From NCBI GenBank assembly GCA_022703505.1, contig JAKLDN010000002.1:124001-188000 (forward strand): 64,000 nt of DNA. Direction: 5' to 3'. The DNA is from Spirochaetota bacterium. GTDB taxonomy: Bacteria > Spirochaetota > Spirochaetia > Treponematales > UBA12059. The notes beneath the pieces were generated by a model. The model was not told where the DNA came from. It worked only from the letters and a program-made list of their open reading frames with translations, and did not search any database. The position numbers and the translations under genes are program-made. Numbering within the stretch: the stretch's first letter is position 1; every line of letters begins with the position of its first letter. Shown one piece after another: positions 7,560 through 16,415 of the stretch.

Positions 7560-8738
7560 ATGTTCGATCCGCCGATTCCCGGCCGGCACGATGTCCGGAT
7601 CTGCGTCGTGGGGGGAGGGGGCTCCGGGGCCGCCCTGGCCTACGACCTGGCCCTGCGGGGCTTCTCCGTCCTTCTCCTGGAAAAGGGCGAGTTCACCTCG
7701 GGCACCACGGGCCGCCACCACGGTCAGCTCCACTCGGGGGCGCGGTACGCCGTCGGGGACCGGGCCATCGCCCGGGAGTGCATGGAGGAAACCCTGGTCC
7801 TCCGCCGCATCGTGCCGGAGGCGATCGAGTACAACGGAGGCATCTTCGCCGCCATCCGGGACGACGAGGCGGACTACGCCCCCGCCTTCGTGTCCGCCTG
7901 CCTCGAGTCGGGCATCCCCGCCCGGGAGATCCCGGTCACCGAGGCCCGGGCCCTGGAGCCGGTCCTGAATCCCGCGCTCAAGCGGGCGGTCTGGGTTCCC
8001 GACGGCACCCTCGACGCCTACCGCCTGGCTGCCTCCTTCCTGGCCGCGGCGGCCGCCCTGGGCGCGGACCTCCGGGCCTTCACGGAGCTGGTCGGGATCG
8101 AGGTCTCGGACGGCCGGATCCGGGGCGGGACGGTCCGGGGGCCCGACGCCCGGGAGGAGCGGGTTTCCTTCGACGTCCTGGTCAGCGCGACCGGGGCCTG
8201 GGCGGGGAGGGTGGGCAGCTTGGCGGGCCTGGACATCCCCGTGACCCCCGCCCCGGGAACCATGGTGGCGGTGCGGGGACGGCTCTCGGACCTGGTCCTC
8301 TCCCGCCTCGCGCCGCCGGGGGACGGGGATATCCTGGTGCCCCAGCGGGGGCTCTCCATCATAGGCAGCACCCAGAGCCGGGCCGACTCCCCCGAGGGGA
8401 TCCTCCCGACCAGGGCGGAAATCGAGTTCCTCCGGGTCCGGGCGGACGAGCTGGCCCCGGGCTTTTCCCGGGCCCCCTTCCACGCGGCCTGGGCCGCGGC
8501 TCGGCCCCTGGCGGGACGGGCGGCCTCGGACGCGGAGGGCCGTGGGATCAGCCGGGACTTCGCCGTCCTGGACCACGGGGCCGAGGGGGTGTCCGGGATG
8601 TTCACCCTGATCGGGGGAAAGGCCACGGTCCTCAGGGCCATGGCCCGGAAGGCCGCGGACGCGGTCTGCGGCTTCCTGGACGTCGAGGAACCCTGCCGGA
8701 CCGCGGACTACCCCCTGCCGTCCTGGAGGGCCCTATGA
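7560..8738 (+). CDS. glpA: FAD-dependent glycerol-3-phosphate dehydrogenase-like subunit (GlpA-like)
   Basis: A 392-residue flavoprotein of the DAO/GlpA family. The dinucleotide-binding motif GGGGSG is at residues 18-23, followed by the GlpA hallmark RHHGQLHSGARYAVGD and ECMEETLVLRRI. It is shorter than E. coli GlpA because the C-terminal BFD-like [2Fe-2S] extension is absent. It should oxidise glycerol 3-phosphate, or a related hydroxy acid, and pass electrons to the iron-sulfur protein encoded immediately downstream, whose ATG overlaps this stop (ATGA). The start at 7560 has no ribosome site but sits six bases from a TATACT box. Confidence 0.8.
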   Translation: MFDPPIPGRHDVRICVVGGGGSGAALAYDLALRGFSVLLLEKGEFTSGTTGRHHGQLHSGARYAVGDRAIARECMEETLVLRRIVPEAIEYNGGIFAAIRDDEADYAPAFVSACLESGIPAREIPVTEARALEPVLNPALKRAVWVPDGTLDAYRLAASFLAAAAALGADLRAFTELVGIEVSDGRIRGGTVRGPDAREERVSFDVLVSATGAWAGRVGSLAGLDIPVTPAPGTMVAVRGRLSDLVLSRLAPPGDGDILVPQRGLSIIGSTQSRADSPEGILPTRAEIEFLRVRADELAPGFSRAPFHAAWAAARPLAGRAASDAEGRGISRDFAVLDHGAEGVSGMFTLIGGKATVLRAMARKAADAVCGFLDVEEPCRTADYPLPSWRAL

Positions 8739-9529
8739 TCGAAGTCAACTTCAGGATCCGGGACGGGAAAGACTTCGTGGAGCTGTCCGGAGGCTTCCCG
8801 GAGGATGCGACGGTTCTGGACGCCCTGGAAACCCTCCGGGCCCGGGCCGAGGGAGCTGCCCCGGCGGCCCGGGTGCCCCACTACCGGCACTCCTGCCATC
8901 ACGGGTCCTGCGGAACCTGCGGGGCCGTAGTGAACGGGCTTCCGTCCCTGATGTGCCTGTCCCGGCTTTCGGACCTGGCCGCCCCGCGGCCCCGGGAGCC
9001 CGGGGGTCCCGCCGTGGAACCCTCGCACGGACCTTCCGGAGAGCTCGTCGTGACCCTTGAGCCCCTGACGCGGGGAAGCCTGGTCGCGGGGATCGCCGCC
9101 CGGCCGACGTCAGCCCTGGAGGGCATCCCGGAGGAGTACTCCTACCTGCGTCCCTCGGAGGACGCGGGCCGGGCGTCCCTTCCCGCGGATCCGACCCGGG
9201 ATGGAGAAAAGCTCCCGGCCCTGGACGGGGCGGTTAGCCCGCCCCTTTCCGGCCGGGTCCGCTTCGAGGCCTGCATCGAGTGCGGACTCTGCTCCGCGGC
9301 CTGCCCGGTGACGGCCCCCTTCCTGGGGCCCGCGGCCCTGGCGGCGGTCAACCGCCACCGGGAGAAGGCCCCCGAATCCGCGGAAAGCATGCTCGCCCTG
9401 GCCGCCGGGGCCGACGGGGCGCCTGCCTGTGAAAGGCACCTGCACTGCTCCCGGGTCTGTCCCCAGGCGGTGTACCCGGGAAAGCACATCCAGCTGCTCC
9501 GAAAGGCCCTGGCCGGGCGGGCTCAGTAG
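8735..9529 (+). CDS. SdhB/FrdB-like iron-sulfur electron transfer subunit
   Basis: A 264-residue protein with the three-cluster plan of succinate dehydrogenase/fumarate reductase iron-sulfur subunits. An N-terminal plant-ferredoxin-type site uses C54, C59, C62 and C74. A [4Fe-4S] site is C180-x2-C183-x2-C186-x3-C190-P. A third set C232-x5-C238-x3-C242-P matches the [3Fe-4S] pattern. Between them is a longer, low-complexity linker than usual (about residues 80-165). It is coupled to the GlpA-like gene rather than to sdhA. It probably carries electrons from that flavoprotein towards quinone or another acceptor; no membrane anchor gene is next to it. Confidence 0.8.
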   Translation: MIEVNFRIRDGKDFVELSGGFPEDATVLDALETLRARAEGAAPAARVPHYRHSCHHGSCGTCGAVVNGLPSLMCLSRLSDLAAPRPREPGGPAVEPSHGPSGELVVTLEPLTRGSLVAGIAARPTSALEGIPEEYSYLRPSEDAGRASLPADPTRDGEKLPALDGAVSPPLSGRVRFEACIECGLCSAACPVTAPFLGPAALAAVNRHREKAPESAESMLALAAGADGAPACERHLHCSRVCPQAVYPGKHIQLLRKALAGRAQ

Positions 9530-10125
9530 AACCCGATTTCCCGCACGTGGAGCCGTGCCCGGAAGGCCTTCTTGTAGGCCGTTACCGCCAGACTCCTGAG
9601 TTTCCTCACGTCCAGGGGAAAGGCCGCCCCGAAGTCGCCCTTCACGAAGGCGGACCAGGGGATGCGGATTTCGGACCACCCTTCGGTCACCGGGAGGGGG
9701 GCACTGTAGAAGGCCCAGGGAAAGACCATGGAGGTCGTGCGCAGGAAGATGTAGTAGCCGTCCCCGGCGCCCCGGGCGATCAGGCGGATGCCCTGGTGCT
9801 TGGACCCGTCGTAGTGGGAGGATCTTCCTTCCTTCAGGAGCAGACGGGCCTGGATGAAACCGCCCCGGTTCTCCAGCCGCACCTCCCCGGTCAAGGCCAG
9901 GTAGGGCCCCTCCGCGTCCCCCTCGATCCCCAGGCGGAGGTCCGAGATCCCTCCCATCACCCGGTCGGAGAAGCCTTCCCATCGGGTCCCCAGGGAGGAG
10001 ATGCCGGTGCGGAAGTCGTCCAGGAGAAGCGGGGTCATGGGAGCTCCTTCCGCGGGGGCCCGGGGCGCGAACAGCGCGGCCAGGGACAGGCACGCGAACA
10101 TGGATTGGAAAGACAGCGGCTTCAT
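9523..10125 (-). CDS. CIA30 family secreted protein
   Basis: A 200-residue protein with a signal peptide (KPLSFQSMFACLSLAALFA) and a CIA30 domain (complex I intermediate-associated protein 30, a galactose-binding-like sandwich). Diagnostic segments are LLLDDFRTG, WEGFSDRVMGGISD, GGFIQARL and a long GDGYYIFLRT strand. Bacterial members are mostly uncharacterised and the link to complex I assembly should not be carried over. The start at 10125 lacks a ribosome site; a possible -35/-10 pair places it as leaderless. Its stop overlaps the convergent iron-sulfur gene by seven bases. Confidence 0.8.
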   Translation of the reverse strand: MKPLSFQSMFACLSLAALFAPRAPAEGAPMTPLLLDDFRTGISSLGTRWEGFSDRVMGGISDLRLGIEGDAEGPYLALTGEVRLENRGGFIQARLLLKEGRSSHYDGSKHQGIRLIARGAGDGYYIFLRTTSMVFPWAFYSAPLPVTEGWSEIRIPWSAFVKGDFGAAFPLDVRKLRSLAVTAYKKAFRARLHVREIGFY

Positions 10126-10132
10126 ATCAGGA

Positions 10133-10161
10133 AAGGTATGCATATTATGATCCGGGAGCAA
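10133..10161 (-). promoter_or_regulatory. Possible leaderless promoter of the CIA30 gene
   Basis: On the minus strand TTGCTC (10161-10156), 17 bases, TACCTT (10138-10133), then seven bases to the ATG at 10125. The -10 box matches only the TANNNT core, so this is weaker than the other examples in the window. Confidence 0.35.
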
Positions 10162-10205
10162 TCCTTTCCCGGTGTCACGAACCTTGTGAAAAAGCCGAGG
10201 GCGCC

Positions 10206-10235
10206 TTGACCGTGTTTCGGAACCCCTCCTATACT
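10206..10235 (+). promoter_or_regulatory. Promoter of the metallopeptidase gene, predicted leaderless
   Basis: TTGACC (10206-10211), 18 bases, TATACT (10230-10235), six bases, ATG at 10242. There is no purine-rich ribosome site between the -10 box and the start. Confidence 0.65.
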
Positions 10236-10241
10236 CCGCCC

Positions 10242-11429
10242 ATGAAATTCGCCCCGGCCCTCCTGGCGGCCCTCGCCCTCGCTTCCTGCGCGGCGGCCCC
10301 GGCGACACCGCCGGCCGACTCGGCGCCCGCGACTCCGGCAGCCCCGGTGCTCTCCGCCGGAGACGAGGCGGCGATCCGGGCGGCCGTGGCCCTCCGCGCC
10401 CGGGCCGTCGCGGAAGGCGACAAGGCCCTGTACCTGAGCCTCCTGGCCCCGGGCGACCCGGCCTTCCTCCTGGAGCAGTCCCGGTGGTTCGACTACCGGC
10501 TTTCCGCAGTACTATCCGAGTTCATCCTGGAGGTCGAGTCCCTGGAGGCCTCAGGGCCGGGGGAATGCGCGGTCGCCCTCCGCCAGAGATACCTTTATGG
10601 GCCGAACGGGGAGGTCCGGGACTGCCGCTTCGTCCAGCTCTACCGGAAGGTCGACGAAACCTGGCTGGACGCGGACATCGCCTTCCGGACCCTCCAATCC
10701 GGGCACATGGAGGTCCGGTACGACGAGGGAGTGGACGGGCTCCGGGCGGCCCGCATCCTGGGGGACGCCGAGAAGGCCTGGACCACGGTCCGGGATTCCT
10801 ACGGTGAGGCCCCTGCCCGCAGGACCGTGGTGAAACTCTTCTCGACCCAGGAACTCCTGCGCCAGAACACCAAGATCACCATCGGCCGCCTGTTCTACGG
10901 CTGGGGGGAGCCCGGGGAGTCCATCAAGCTCTTCGTCCGGCCCGACCCCTCCCGCTCCTACGTCCCCGTGCTGGCCCACGAACTGGTCCACGTCGTCACC
11001 CTGGAGACCAGCAAGAACCTCTGCTCCTGGTTCGCCGAGGGCCTGGCGAACCGATTCGGGAACTTCGCCGTCCTGGGCGGGACCTACCTCGACTCGGGGT
11101 ACCACAAGCCCTCCGAGTACGACCGCAGCGTCCGATGGCTCGGGTCCGTGGACTCCCAGACCATCGACGACGAATACGAGTGGGGGATCTACGGGGGGAT
11201 GTCCGGGGCGGTCGTGGGCTTCCTGGCCGAGCGCTACGGCCCGGACGCGCCCCGGGCCGTGGTCCGGGCCCTGGCCGCGTACCCCCAGGTCCAGGAAGGC
11301 TATGTGTACGCCGAGCACGACGCCCGGTTCCGGGGCTACCTCGACGGGGCGATGAAGACGGCCCTGGGGGTCGGCCTCGAGGAATTCGACCTGGCCTGGC
11401 GGGAGTGGATCCGGAACCGGGTGAAATGA
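10242..11429 (+). CDS. Putative zinc metallopeptidase lipoprotein (gluzincin-like)
   Basis: A 395-residue exported protein with a lipobox-like LALASC at residues 11-16, followed by an Ala/Pro-rich spacer. The C-terminal half has HELVH at residues 246-250 with a downstream glutamate in WFAEG (E266), the HExxH...E arrangement of MA-clan (M1/peptidase_MA-like) zinc peptidases. The N-terminal half (about 45-160) looks like an SnoaL/NTF2-type fold by its strand-rich pattern. It is probably a periplasmic or outer-leaflet peptidase of unknown target. Expression is predicted from the leaderless promoter just upstream. Confidence 0.72.
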   Translation: MKFAPALLAALALASCAAAPATPPADSAPATPAAPVLSAGDEAAIRAAVALRARAVAEGDKALYLSLLAPGDPAFLLEQSRWFDYRLSAVLSEFILEVESLEASGPGECAVALRQRYLYGPNGEVRDCRFVQLYRKVDETWLDADIAFRTLQSGHMEVRYDEGVDGLRAARILGDAEKAWTTVRDSYGEAPARRTVVKLFSTQELLRQNTKITIGRLFYGWGEPGESIKLFVRPDPSRSYVPVLAHELVHVVTLETSKNLCSWFAEGLANRFGNFAVLGGTYLDSGYHKPSEYDRSVRWLGSVDSQTIDDEYEWGIYGGMSGAVVGFLAERYGPDAPRAVVRALAAYPQVQEGYVYAEHDARFRGYLDGAMKTALGVGLEEFDLAWREWIRNRVK

Positions 11430-11478
11430 GCCGGTTCTCCGGCCCCCCGGACGCGCCGGGCTCGAAGGGGAGACGTCC

Positions 11479-12165
11479 ATGCCCACGATGAACGAGATCT
11501 ACGCCGCCCACGCCGACCGCTACGACGAGCTGGTATCCCGGGAAGACCGGGAGGGCAGCCTGGGCCGGGAGCTCGGGCGCCTGGTGCCGGCGGGGGCCGC
11601 CGTACTCGAACTGGGGGCCGGGACCGGGAGGGTGACGCGCCTCTACGCGGGCCGCGTCCGGAGCGCCCTGCTCTGCGACCGCTCGGCCCACATGCTCGGC
11701 CGGGCCCGCTCGAACCTCGCGGATTTCCGGGACCGCCTGGAGTTCCGGGTACTGGACATCCGGGAGGCCGGAACCCTGGAGGGCGGATTCGACGTGATCC
11801 TGGAGGGCTGGGCCCTGGGGCACTGCGCCCTGGAGGAATACGAAAGGCTGTCGGATTTCCTTTCGGGAACCCTGGCGGCCCTGGACGCCCTGCTGGCGCC
11901 CGGGGGGCGGATCGTCCTCGTCGAGACCCTCGGCACGAATGCGGACCGCCCCGCCCCTCCGGGAGAAAGGCTGGCTCGTCTCTACGATCTTCTGGAGCGG
12001 GACCACGGGTTCCGCCGCACGGTCATCCGGACGGACTACGAGTTTCCCACGGTAGAGGAGGCCCGCCGGGTCCTGGGCTTCTTTTTCGGCCCCGACAGGG
12101 AGGGGCGGATTTCCGATCGGATCGTGCCGGAGTGGACGGGGATCTGGGTTCGGGAAAGGGGTTGA
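11479..12165 (+). CDS. Class I SAM-dependent methyltransferase
   Basis: A 228-residue Rossmann-fold methyltransferase. Motif I is VLELGAGTGRVTRLYA, followed by an acidic residue after the second strand (LLCDRS) and a GGRIVLVETLGTN post-motif strand. The first residues, NEIYAAHADRYDELV, are typical of the Methyltransf_11/25 group that acts on small molecules. GGGGAGA precedes the start. It is followed after one base by an alpha/beta hydrolase gene, so the two are probably co-translated. The substrate is unknown. Confidence 0.85.
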   Translation: MPTMNEIYAAHADRYDELVSREDREGSLGRELGRLVPAGAAVLELGAGTGRVTRLYAGRVRSALLCDRSAHMLGRARSNLADFRDRLEFRVLDIREAGTLEGGFDVILEGWALGHCALEEYERLSDFLSGTLAALDALLAPGGRIVLVETLGTNADRPAPPGERLARLYDLLERDHGFRRTVIRTDYEFPTVEEARRVLGFFFGPDREGRISDRIVPEWTGIWVRERG

Positions 12166-12166
12166 G

Positions 12167-12829
12167 ATGGAAGCGATGAGGATCGCACGAAAGGACGGAA
12201 CCTTCATCACCACCGAATTCCACGGGAACGGCTCGCCGGTCCTGGGTGTGGTGGTGTCCGGCATGGGCTACACCTACCGGAATCCCCTTCTGTACTACGC
12301 CGTGAGCCTTCTGGCGGAATCCGGGGCGGACTGCCTCCTGGTGGACCTGCGGTACTACGAGGACGAAGGGTTCCGGGCCCTGGACGAGGCGGGGAAGGAC
12401 GCCCGCTTCGAGGCCGACGCCGCGGCGGTGGCGGACGCGGTGGAGCGGGAAGCGTCCCGCAGGGAGCGGATCGTCCTGGCCGGCAAGTCCCTGGGCACCA
12501 GCGTGATCCGCCGCTGCCTGCGCAGGCCGTCGGTCGCCGAGAAGTCCTCCCTGATCCTCCTGACCCCCGGCTCGGAGTGGTCCGCCTTCATCCCCGAGCT
12601 GGTACGGTCGGGGCGGCCGGCCCTGGTGGTCGGGAGTTTCGGGGACAGGTACTACCCGGTCCCGAACCTCGACGAGCTCCGGGCGGCCCCCCGGGTGCGC
12701 CGGCTGGAACTGGAGGCGGGGGACCATTCCCTGGAGACCGGGGACGCGGTCCGGGACGTGGAAACCCTGGGGCGGGTGGTTCAGGTCATGAAGGAGTTTC
12801 TGACGGAGACGGCTGGGCCGGCCCGGTAA
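12167..12829 (+). CDS. Alpha/beta hydrolase-like protein
   Basis: A 220-residue alpha/beta-hydrolase fold protein. The nucleophile elbow is AGKSLGTS, a late histidine is in AGDHSLETG, and an aspartate on a preceding loop is in SFGDRYYPVPN. This short, lidless architecture resembles dienelactone-hydrolase-like or KANL3-type proteins. It lies one base after the methyltransferase stop. An alternative ATG at 12176 would remove three residues. Function unknown. Confidence 0.7.
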   Translation: MEAMRIARKDGTFITTEFHGNGSPVLGVVVSGMGYTYRNPLLYYAVSLLAESGADCLLVDLRYYEDEGFRALDEAGKDARFEADAAAVADAVEREASRRERIVLAGKSLGTSVIRRCLRRPSVAEKSSLILLTPGSEWSAFIPELVRSGRPALVVGSFGDRYYPVPNLDELRAAPRVRRLELEAGDHSLETGDAVRDVETLGRVVQVMKEFLTETAGPAR

Positions 12830-13029
12830 TCTGGGCCGCGGGGGGACGCCCGCTCCCTCCGCCGATTCACGTTTCCATCCGTCCATTCCCCGGGCCCGGC
12901 GTTTGAGCCTTAGGTTGAAAAATTCTCGCGATTTTCCTTGCATTCTGACTTTGCCGTATTAAACTTATTAAAGTACCGAAATACCCAAATATGATCATCC
13001 CGTACGAGCACGGTACGAGGAGGCGGTTC
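12830..13029. other. Intergenic region before the nitrate module
   Basis: A 200-base gap, unusually AT-rich between about 12905 and 12995 for this genome. A CGGCCC/GGGCCG hairpin without a U-run overlaps the end of the preceding gene. TTGCAT and TTGCCG hexamers (12938-12943 and 12951-12956) could be -35 boxes, but no convincing -10 is correctly spaced. ATGATCAT at about 12990 is palindromic. I see no clear FNR, NarL or sigma-54 site. Confidence 0.4.
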
Positions 13030-14325
13030 ATGGGTGATACGAGAGTCGCGGGAACCCCGGCCCGGGGCCTGGCGGGAGCAACCCTGGGGTTCTTCATCGG
13101 CTTTGCGGCGGTATCCTTGTTCGGACCCACGGTCCGGTACCTGCAGGAGGCGGCGGGCTTCGGTCCGGTCCAGGCGGGCCTCCTGGTTTCGATCCCGAGC
13201 CTGACGGGATCCCTCCTCAGAATACCTTTTTCAGCTCTGGTGGACACCACCGGGGGACGTAAGCCTTTCCTGGTCCTCCTGGGCCTTTCGGCCGCGGGCC
13301 TGGCGGGCCTCTGGTTCCTGCTCTCCGGGGATCCCGCGGGCCTTCCGGGACGCTTCCCCGGTCTCCTGGTCTTCGGGGCCCTGGGGGGCTGCGGCATAGC
13401 CACCTTCTCCGTGGGGATCAGCCAGACCTCCTACTGGTATCCCCAACGGATGCAGGGGGCGGCCCTGGGGGTGTACGCCGGGCTCGGCAACCTGGCCCCC
13501 GGGATCTTCGCCTTCCTGCTCTCCGCCCTGTCCCTGCCCCTGCTGGGCCTGTCCGGATCCTACCTGGCCTGGCTGGGGATCCTGGCCGCGGGCACCGCGG
13601 GCTACGCCCTGCTGGGGCGGAACGCCCCGTACTTCCAGCTGCGGTCCTCGGGCCTGGGCCCCGAGGAGGCGGCCCGCCGGGCCCGGGAAGACCACGGCCA
13701 GGAGCTCTTCCCCCGGGGGAGCGTCCGGGAAAGCCTGGCCGCCTCCGCCTCGGAGTGGAGGACCTGGGCCCTGACGGGGATCTACTTCACCACCTTCGGG
13801 GGCTTCCTGGCCCTGACCGCCTGGCTGCCCAAGTACTGGGGCTCCTACTTCGGCCTCTCCCTGGGCGCCGCGGGGAGCCTGGCTGCCCTCTTCTCGGTCT
13901 CCGCCTCCCTGTTCCGGGCGGCAACGGGGGGAGTCTCGGACCGCCTGGGAGGGGCGAGGACCCTCGCCCTGGCCCTGGGGGTCATCGTCCTGGGCTCCGC
14001 GGGGCTGGCCCTGTCGGGGTCCGCGGTCCTCTCCGCCGCGGCCAGCCTGGTCCTGGCCCTGGGCATGGGGGCCGGGAACGCGGCGACCTTCAAGCTGGTG
14101 CCCCAGCTGGTCCCCCGGGCCGTGTCCGGGGCGGTGGGCTGGGTGGGGGGCCTGGGGGCCTTCGGGGGCTTTTTGATCCCCAACGGCCTGGCCCTCTTCC
14201 TGGGAACCGGGGGCCGGGGGGATCCCGGGTACGCCCGGGGGTTCTGGATCCTGGTACTTCTGGGCCTGGCCTCCCTGGGTCTGGTCCGGACCCTCGCCCC
14301 AGGCGCGGCCCGGGAAAGGAGCTGA
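13030..14325 (+). CDS. NarK-like nitrate/nitrite transporter (MFS)
   Basis: A 431-residue major facilitator protein with twelve predicted helices. Near residues 346-360 the segment GAGNAATFKLVPQLV matches the second nitrate signature of the NarK/NNP family, and GALGGCGIATFSVGISQ resembles the first. An upstream in-frame ATG (12991) is possible, but GAGGAGG just before 13030 marks the likely start. Two bases separate it from the molybdopterin reductase gene, so it probably supplies that enzyme with substrate. Whether it imports nitrate or exchanges nitrate and nitrite cannot be told. Confidence 0.82.
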   Translation: MGDTRVAGTPARGLAGATLGFFIGFAAVSLFGPTVRYLQEAAGFGPVQAGLLVSIPSLTGSLLRIPFSALVDTTGGRKPFLVLLGLSAAGLAGLWFLLSGDPAGLPGRFPGLLVFGALGGCGIATFSVGISQTSYWYPQRMQGAALGVYAGLGNLAPGIFAFLLSALSLPLLGLSGSYLAWLGILAAGTAGYALLGRNAPYFQLRSSGLGPEEAARRAREDHGQELFPRGSVRESLAASASEWRTWALTGIYFTTFGGFLALTAWLPKYWGSYFGLSLGAAGSLAALFSVSASLFRAATGGVSDRLGGARTLALALGVIVLGSAGLALSGSAVLSAAASLVLALGMGAGNAATFKLVPQLVPRAVSGAVGWVGGLGAFGGFLIPNGLALFLGTGGRGDPGYARGFWILVLLGLASLGLVRTLAPGAARERS

Positions 14326-14327
14326 CC

Positions 14328-16415
14328 ATGCCCAAGGTCGTCCGTACCACGTGCAGTTACTGTTCCGTGGGCTGCAATTTCGACGCCGTCTACGACGACG
14401 AGGGGAAGCTCGTGTCCTTCCTCCCCGCCAAGGACTATCCCGTGAACCGGGGCAGCTCCTGCCCCAAGGGCTTCCACCTGCTCAAGGCCCTGGAGGTCCC
14501 GGAACGGGGGGCGACGCCTCTCCTGCGGAATCTCCGAGGGGACCTGGAGCCCGTGGACTGGGACCGGGCGATATCGGTCTTCGTGGAAAGGTTCAAGGCC
14601 GTCCGGGACCGCCACGGGCCCGAGTCCGCGGCCTTCCTCTCCACGGGCCAGATCCCCATGGAGGAGATGGCCCTCCTGGGGGCCTTGTTCAAGTTCGGCA
14701 TGGGCTTCGTGCACGCCGACGGGAACACCCGGCAGTGCATGGCCAGCGCGGCGGTGGCCTACAAGCAGTCCTTCGGCTTCGACGCCCCGCCCTTCTGCTA
14801 CGAGGACCTGGAGCTCACGGACCTTCCGATCTTCGTGGGGGCCAATCCCGTCATCGCCCACCCGGTGCTCTGGGCCCGCCTGAAGGGCCGGGCCGAGAAG
14901 CCCCCGGTGGTGGTCATCGATCCCCGGTTGACCAAGACCGCCCGGGAGGCGGACCTCCACATGGCCGTGCGGCCCAAGGGGGACCTCACTCTCCTCTACG
15001 GCCTGGCAAGGATCCTCGTCGAGGAGGATTGGATCGACCGGCCCTTCCTCGAGGCCCATACGGAGGGGTTCGAGGAGTTCTCGGAGTTCGTCCGCCGCTT
15101 CGACGACGCCCGGGTGGAGGCGGAGAGCGGCATCCCCCCGGCCCGGGTCCGGGAATTGGCGGAGCGCATCCGCTCCGCCCGGGCGGTGTCCTTCTGGTGG
15201 ACCATGGGTGTGAACCAGAGCCACCAGGCCGTCCGGACCGCCCAGGCGATCATCAACCTCTGTCTCATGACCGGGAACATCGGACGCCCCGGGACGGGGC
15301 CGAACTCCATCACCGGCCAGTCCGACGCCATGGGCTCCCGGATGTTCAGCCTGACCACCTCCTTGCCCGCGGGCCGGGACTTCACGAAGGAGGCGGACCG
15401 GATCCAGACGGCGGCGATCCTGGGCATCGACCCCGGCCGCATCCCCTCGGTGAACAGCCTGCCCTACCACAAGATCCTGGAGGCCGTGGACGAGGGGCGG
15501 ATCAAGGCCCTTTGGTTCGTGGCCACGAATCCCGCCCATTCCTGGATCGACAAGCACACCCTCCTCCATCGCCTGGCCAAGCTCGAATTCCTCGTGGTCC
15601 AGGACCTCTATCCCGGCACGGAGACCGCGGCCCGGGCCCACCTCTACCTGCCCGCGGCGGGGAGCGCGGAGAAGGACGGGACAATGATCAATTCGGAGCG
15701 CCGCCTCGGGGCGGTCCGCAAGGTCCGGGACGCCCCGGGCCAAGCCCTGCCGGACTTCGAGATCTTCCTGCGTATCGCCCGGGCCTGGGGCTGCGGGGAC
15801 CTGTTCCGGGAGTGGACCGACCCCGAAGCGGCCTTCCGGATCCTCCAGCGGCTGTCCGCGGGCCGGCCCTGCGACTTCTCGGGGATCCGGGGCTACGAGG
15901 AGATCCGGGAACGGGGGGGGATCCAGTGGCCTTTCCCGGCCTCCGGGGCGGATCCGGCCCCCCAGCGGCGTCTCTTCGCGGACGGACGCTTTTACACGGA
16001 CAGCGGCCGCGCCAAGTTCCTCTTTTCCGAACCTCAGCCCATGCCGGAGGTCCCGGACGCGGAGTACCCCTTCCAGCTCATCACGGGCCGGGGCAGCCTG
16101 GTCCAGTGGCATACCCAGACCCGGACGGGCAAGGTGGCCATGCTCCGGTCCCTGGCCCCCGCGGAAGCCTACGCGGACATCCACGCCCGGGACGCCCGGC
16201 GGCTGGGCATCGCCGAGGGGGCGGCCGTCCGGGTGCGGTCCCGGCGGGGTGAGGTGAGGGTCAAGGCCCGAATATCCGACGAGGTCTCCCCCGGGCAGGT
16301 CTTCATGCCCATGCACTACCCGGAATCCAATTTCCTCACCTTCCCGGCCTTCGATCCCTACAGCGCGGAGCCGGCCTACAAGATGGGGGCCGTGGCCCTG
16401 GAGGCGGAGCCGTGA
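14328..16415 (+). CDS. Molybdopterin oxidoreductase, NasA-type nitrate reductase
   Basis: A 695-residue catalytic subunit of the DMSO reductase superfamily. Its N-terminal [4Fe-4S] ligands are C9-x2-C12-x3-C16 and C45. The molybdenum ligand is a cysteine (C137) in NTRQCMASA, as in Nap/Nas nitrate reductases and unlike Ser or Asp types. The C-terminal molybdopterin dinucleotide-binding domain is complete. It lacks the C-terminal [2Fe-2S] domain of some NasA proteins and has no NAD or NapB partner nearby, so a ferredoxin or flavodoxin donor is likely. NarK-like gene before and mobA after support nitrate. A cytoplasmic location is implied by the absence of a Tat signal. Formate dehydrogenase is the main alternative. 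Confidence 0.82.
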   Translation: MPKVVRTTCSYCSVGCNFDAVYDDEGKLVSFLPAKDYPVNRGSSCPKGFHLLKALEVPERGATPLLRNLRGDLEPVDWDRAISVFVERFKAVRDRHGPESAAFLSTGQIPMEEMALLGALFKFGMGFVHADGNTRQCMASAAVAYKQSFGFDAPPFCYEDLELTDLPIFVGANPVIAHPVLWARLKGRAEKPPVVVIDPRLTKTAREADLHMAVRPKGDLTLLYGLARILVEEDWIDRPFLEAHTEGFEEFSEFVRRFDDARVEAESGIPPARVRELAERIRSARAVSFWWTMGVNQSHQAVRTAQAIINLCLMTGNIGRPGTGPNSITGQSDAMGSRMFSLTTSLPAGRDFTKEADRIQTAAILGIDPGRIPSVNSLPYHKILEAVDEGRIKALWFVATNPAHSWIDKHTLLHRLAKLEFLVVQDLYPGTETAARAHLYLPAAGSAEKDGTMINSERRLGAVRKVRDAPGQALPDFEIFLRIARAWGCGDLFREWTDPEAAFRILQRLSAGRPCDFSGIRGYEEIRERGGIQWPFPASGADPAPQRRLFADGRFYTDSGRAKFLFSEPQPMPEVPDAEYPFQLITGRGSLVQWHTQTRTGKVAMLRSLAPAEAYADIHARDARRLGIAEGAAVRVRSRRGEVRVKARISDEVSPGQVFMPMHYPESNFLTFPAFDPYSAEPAYKMGAVALEAEP

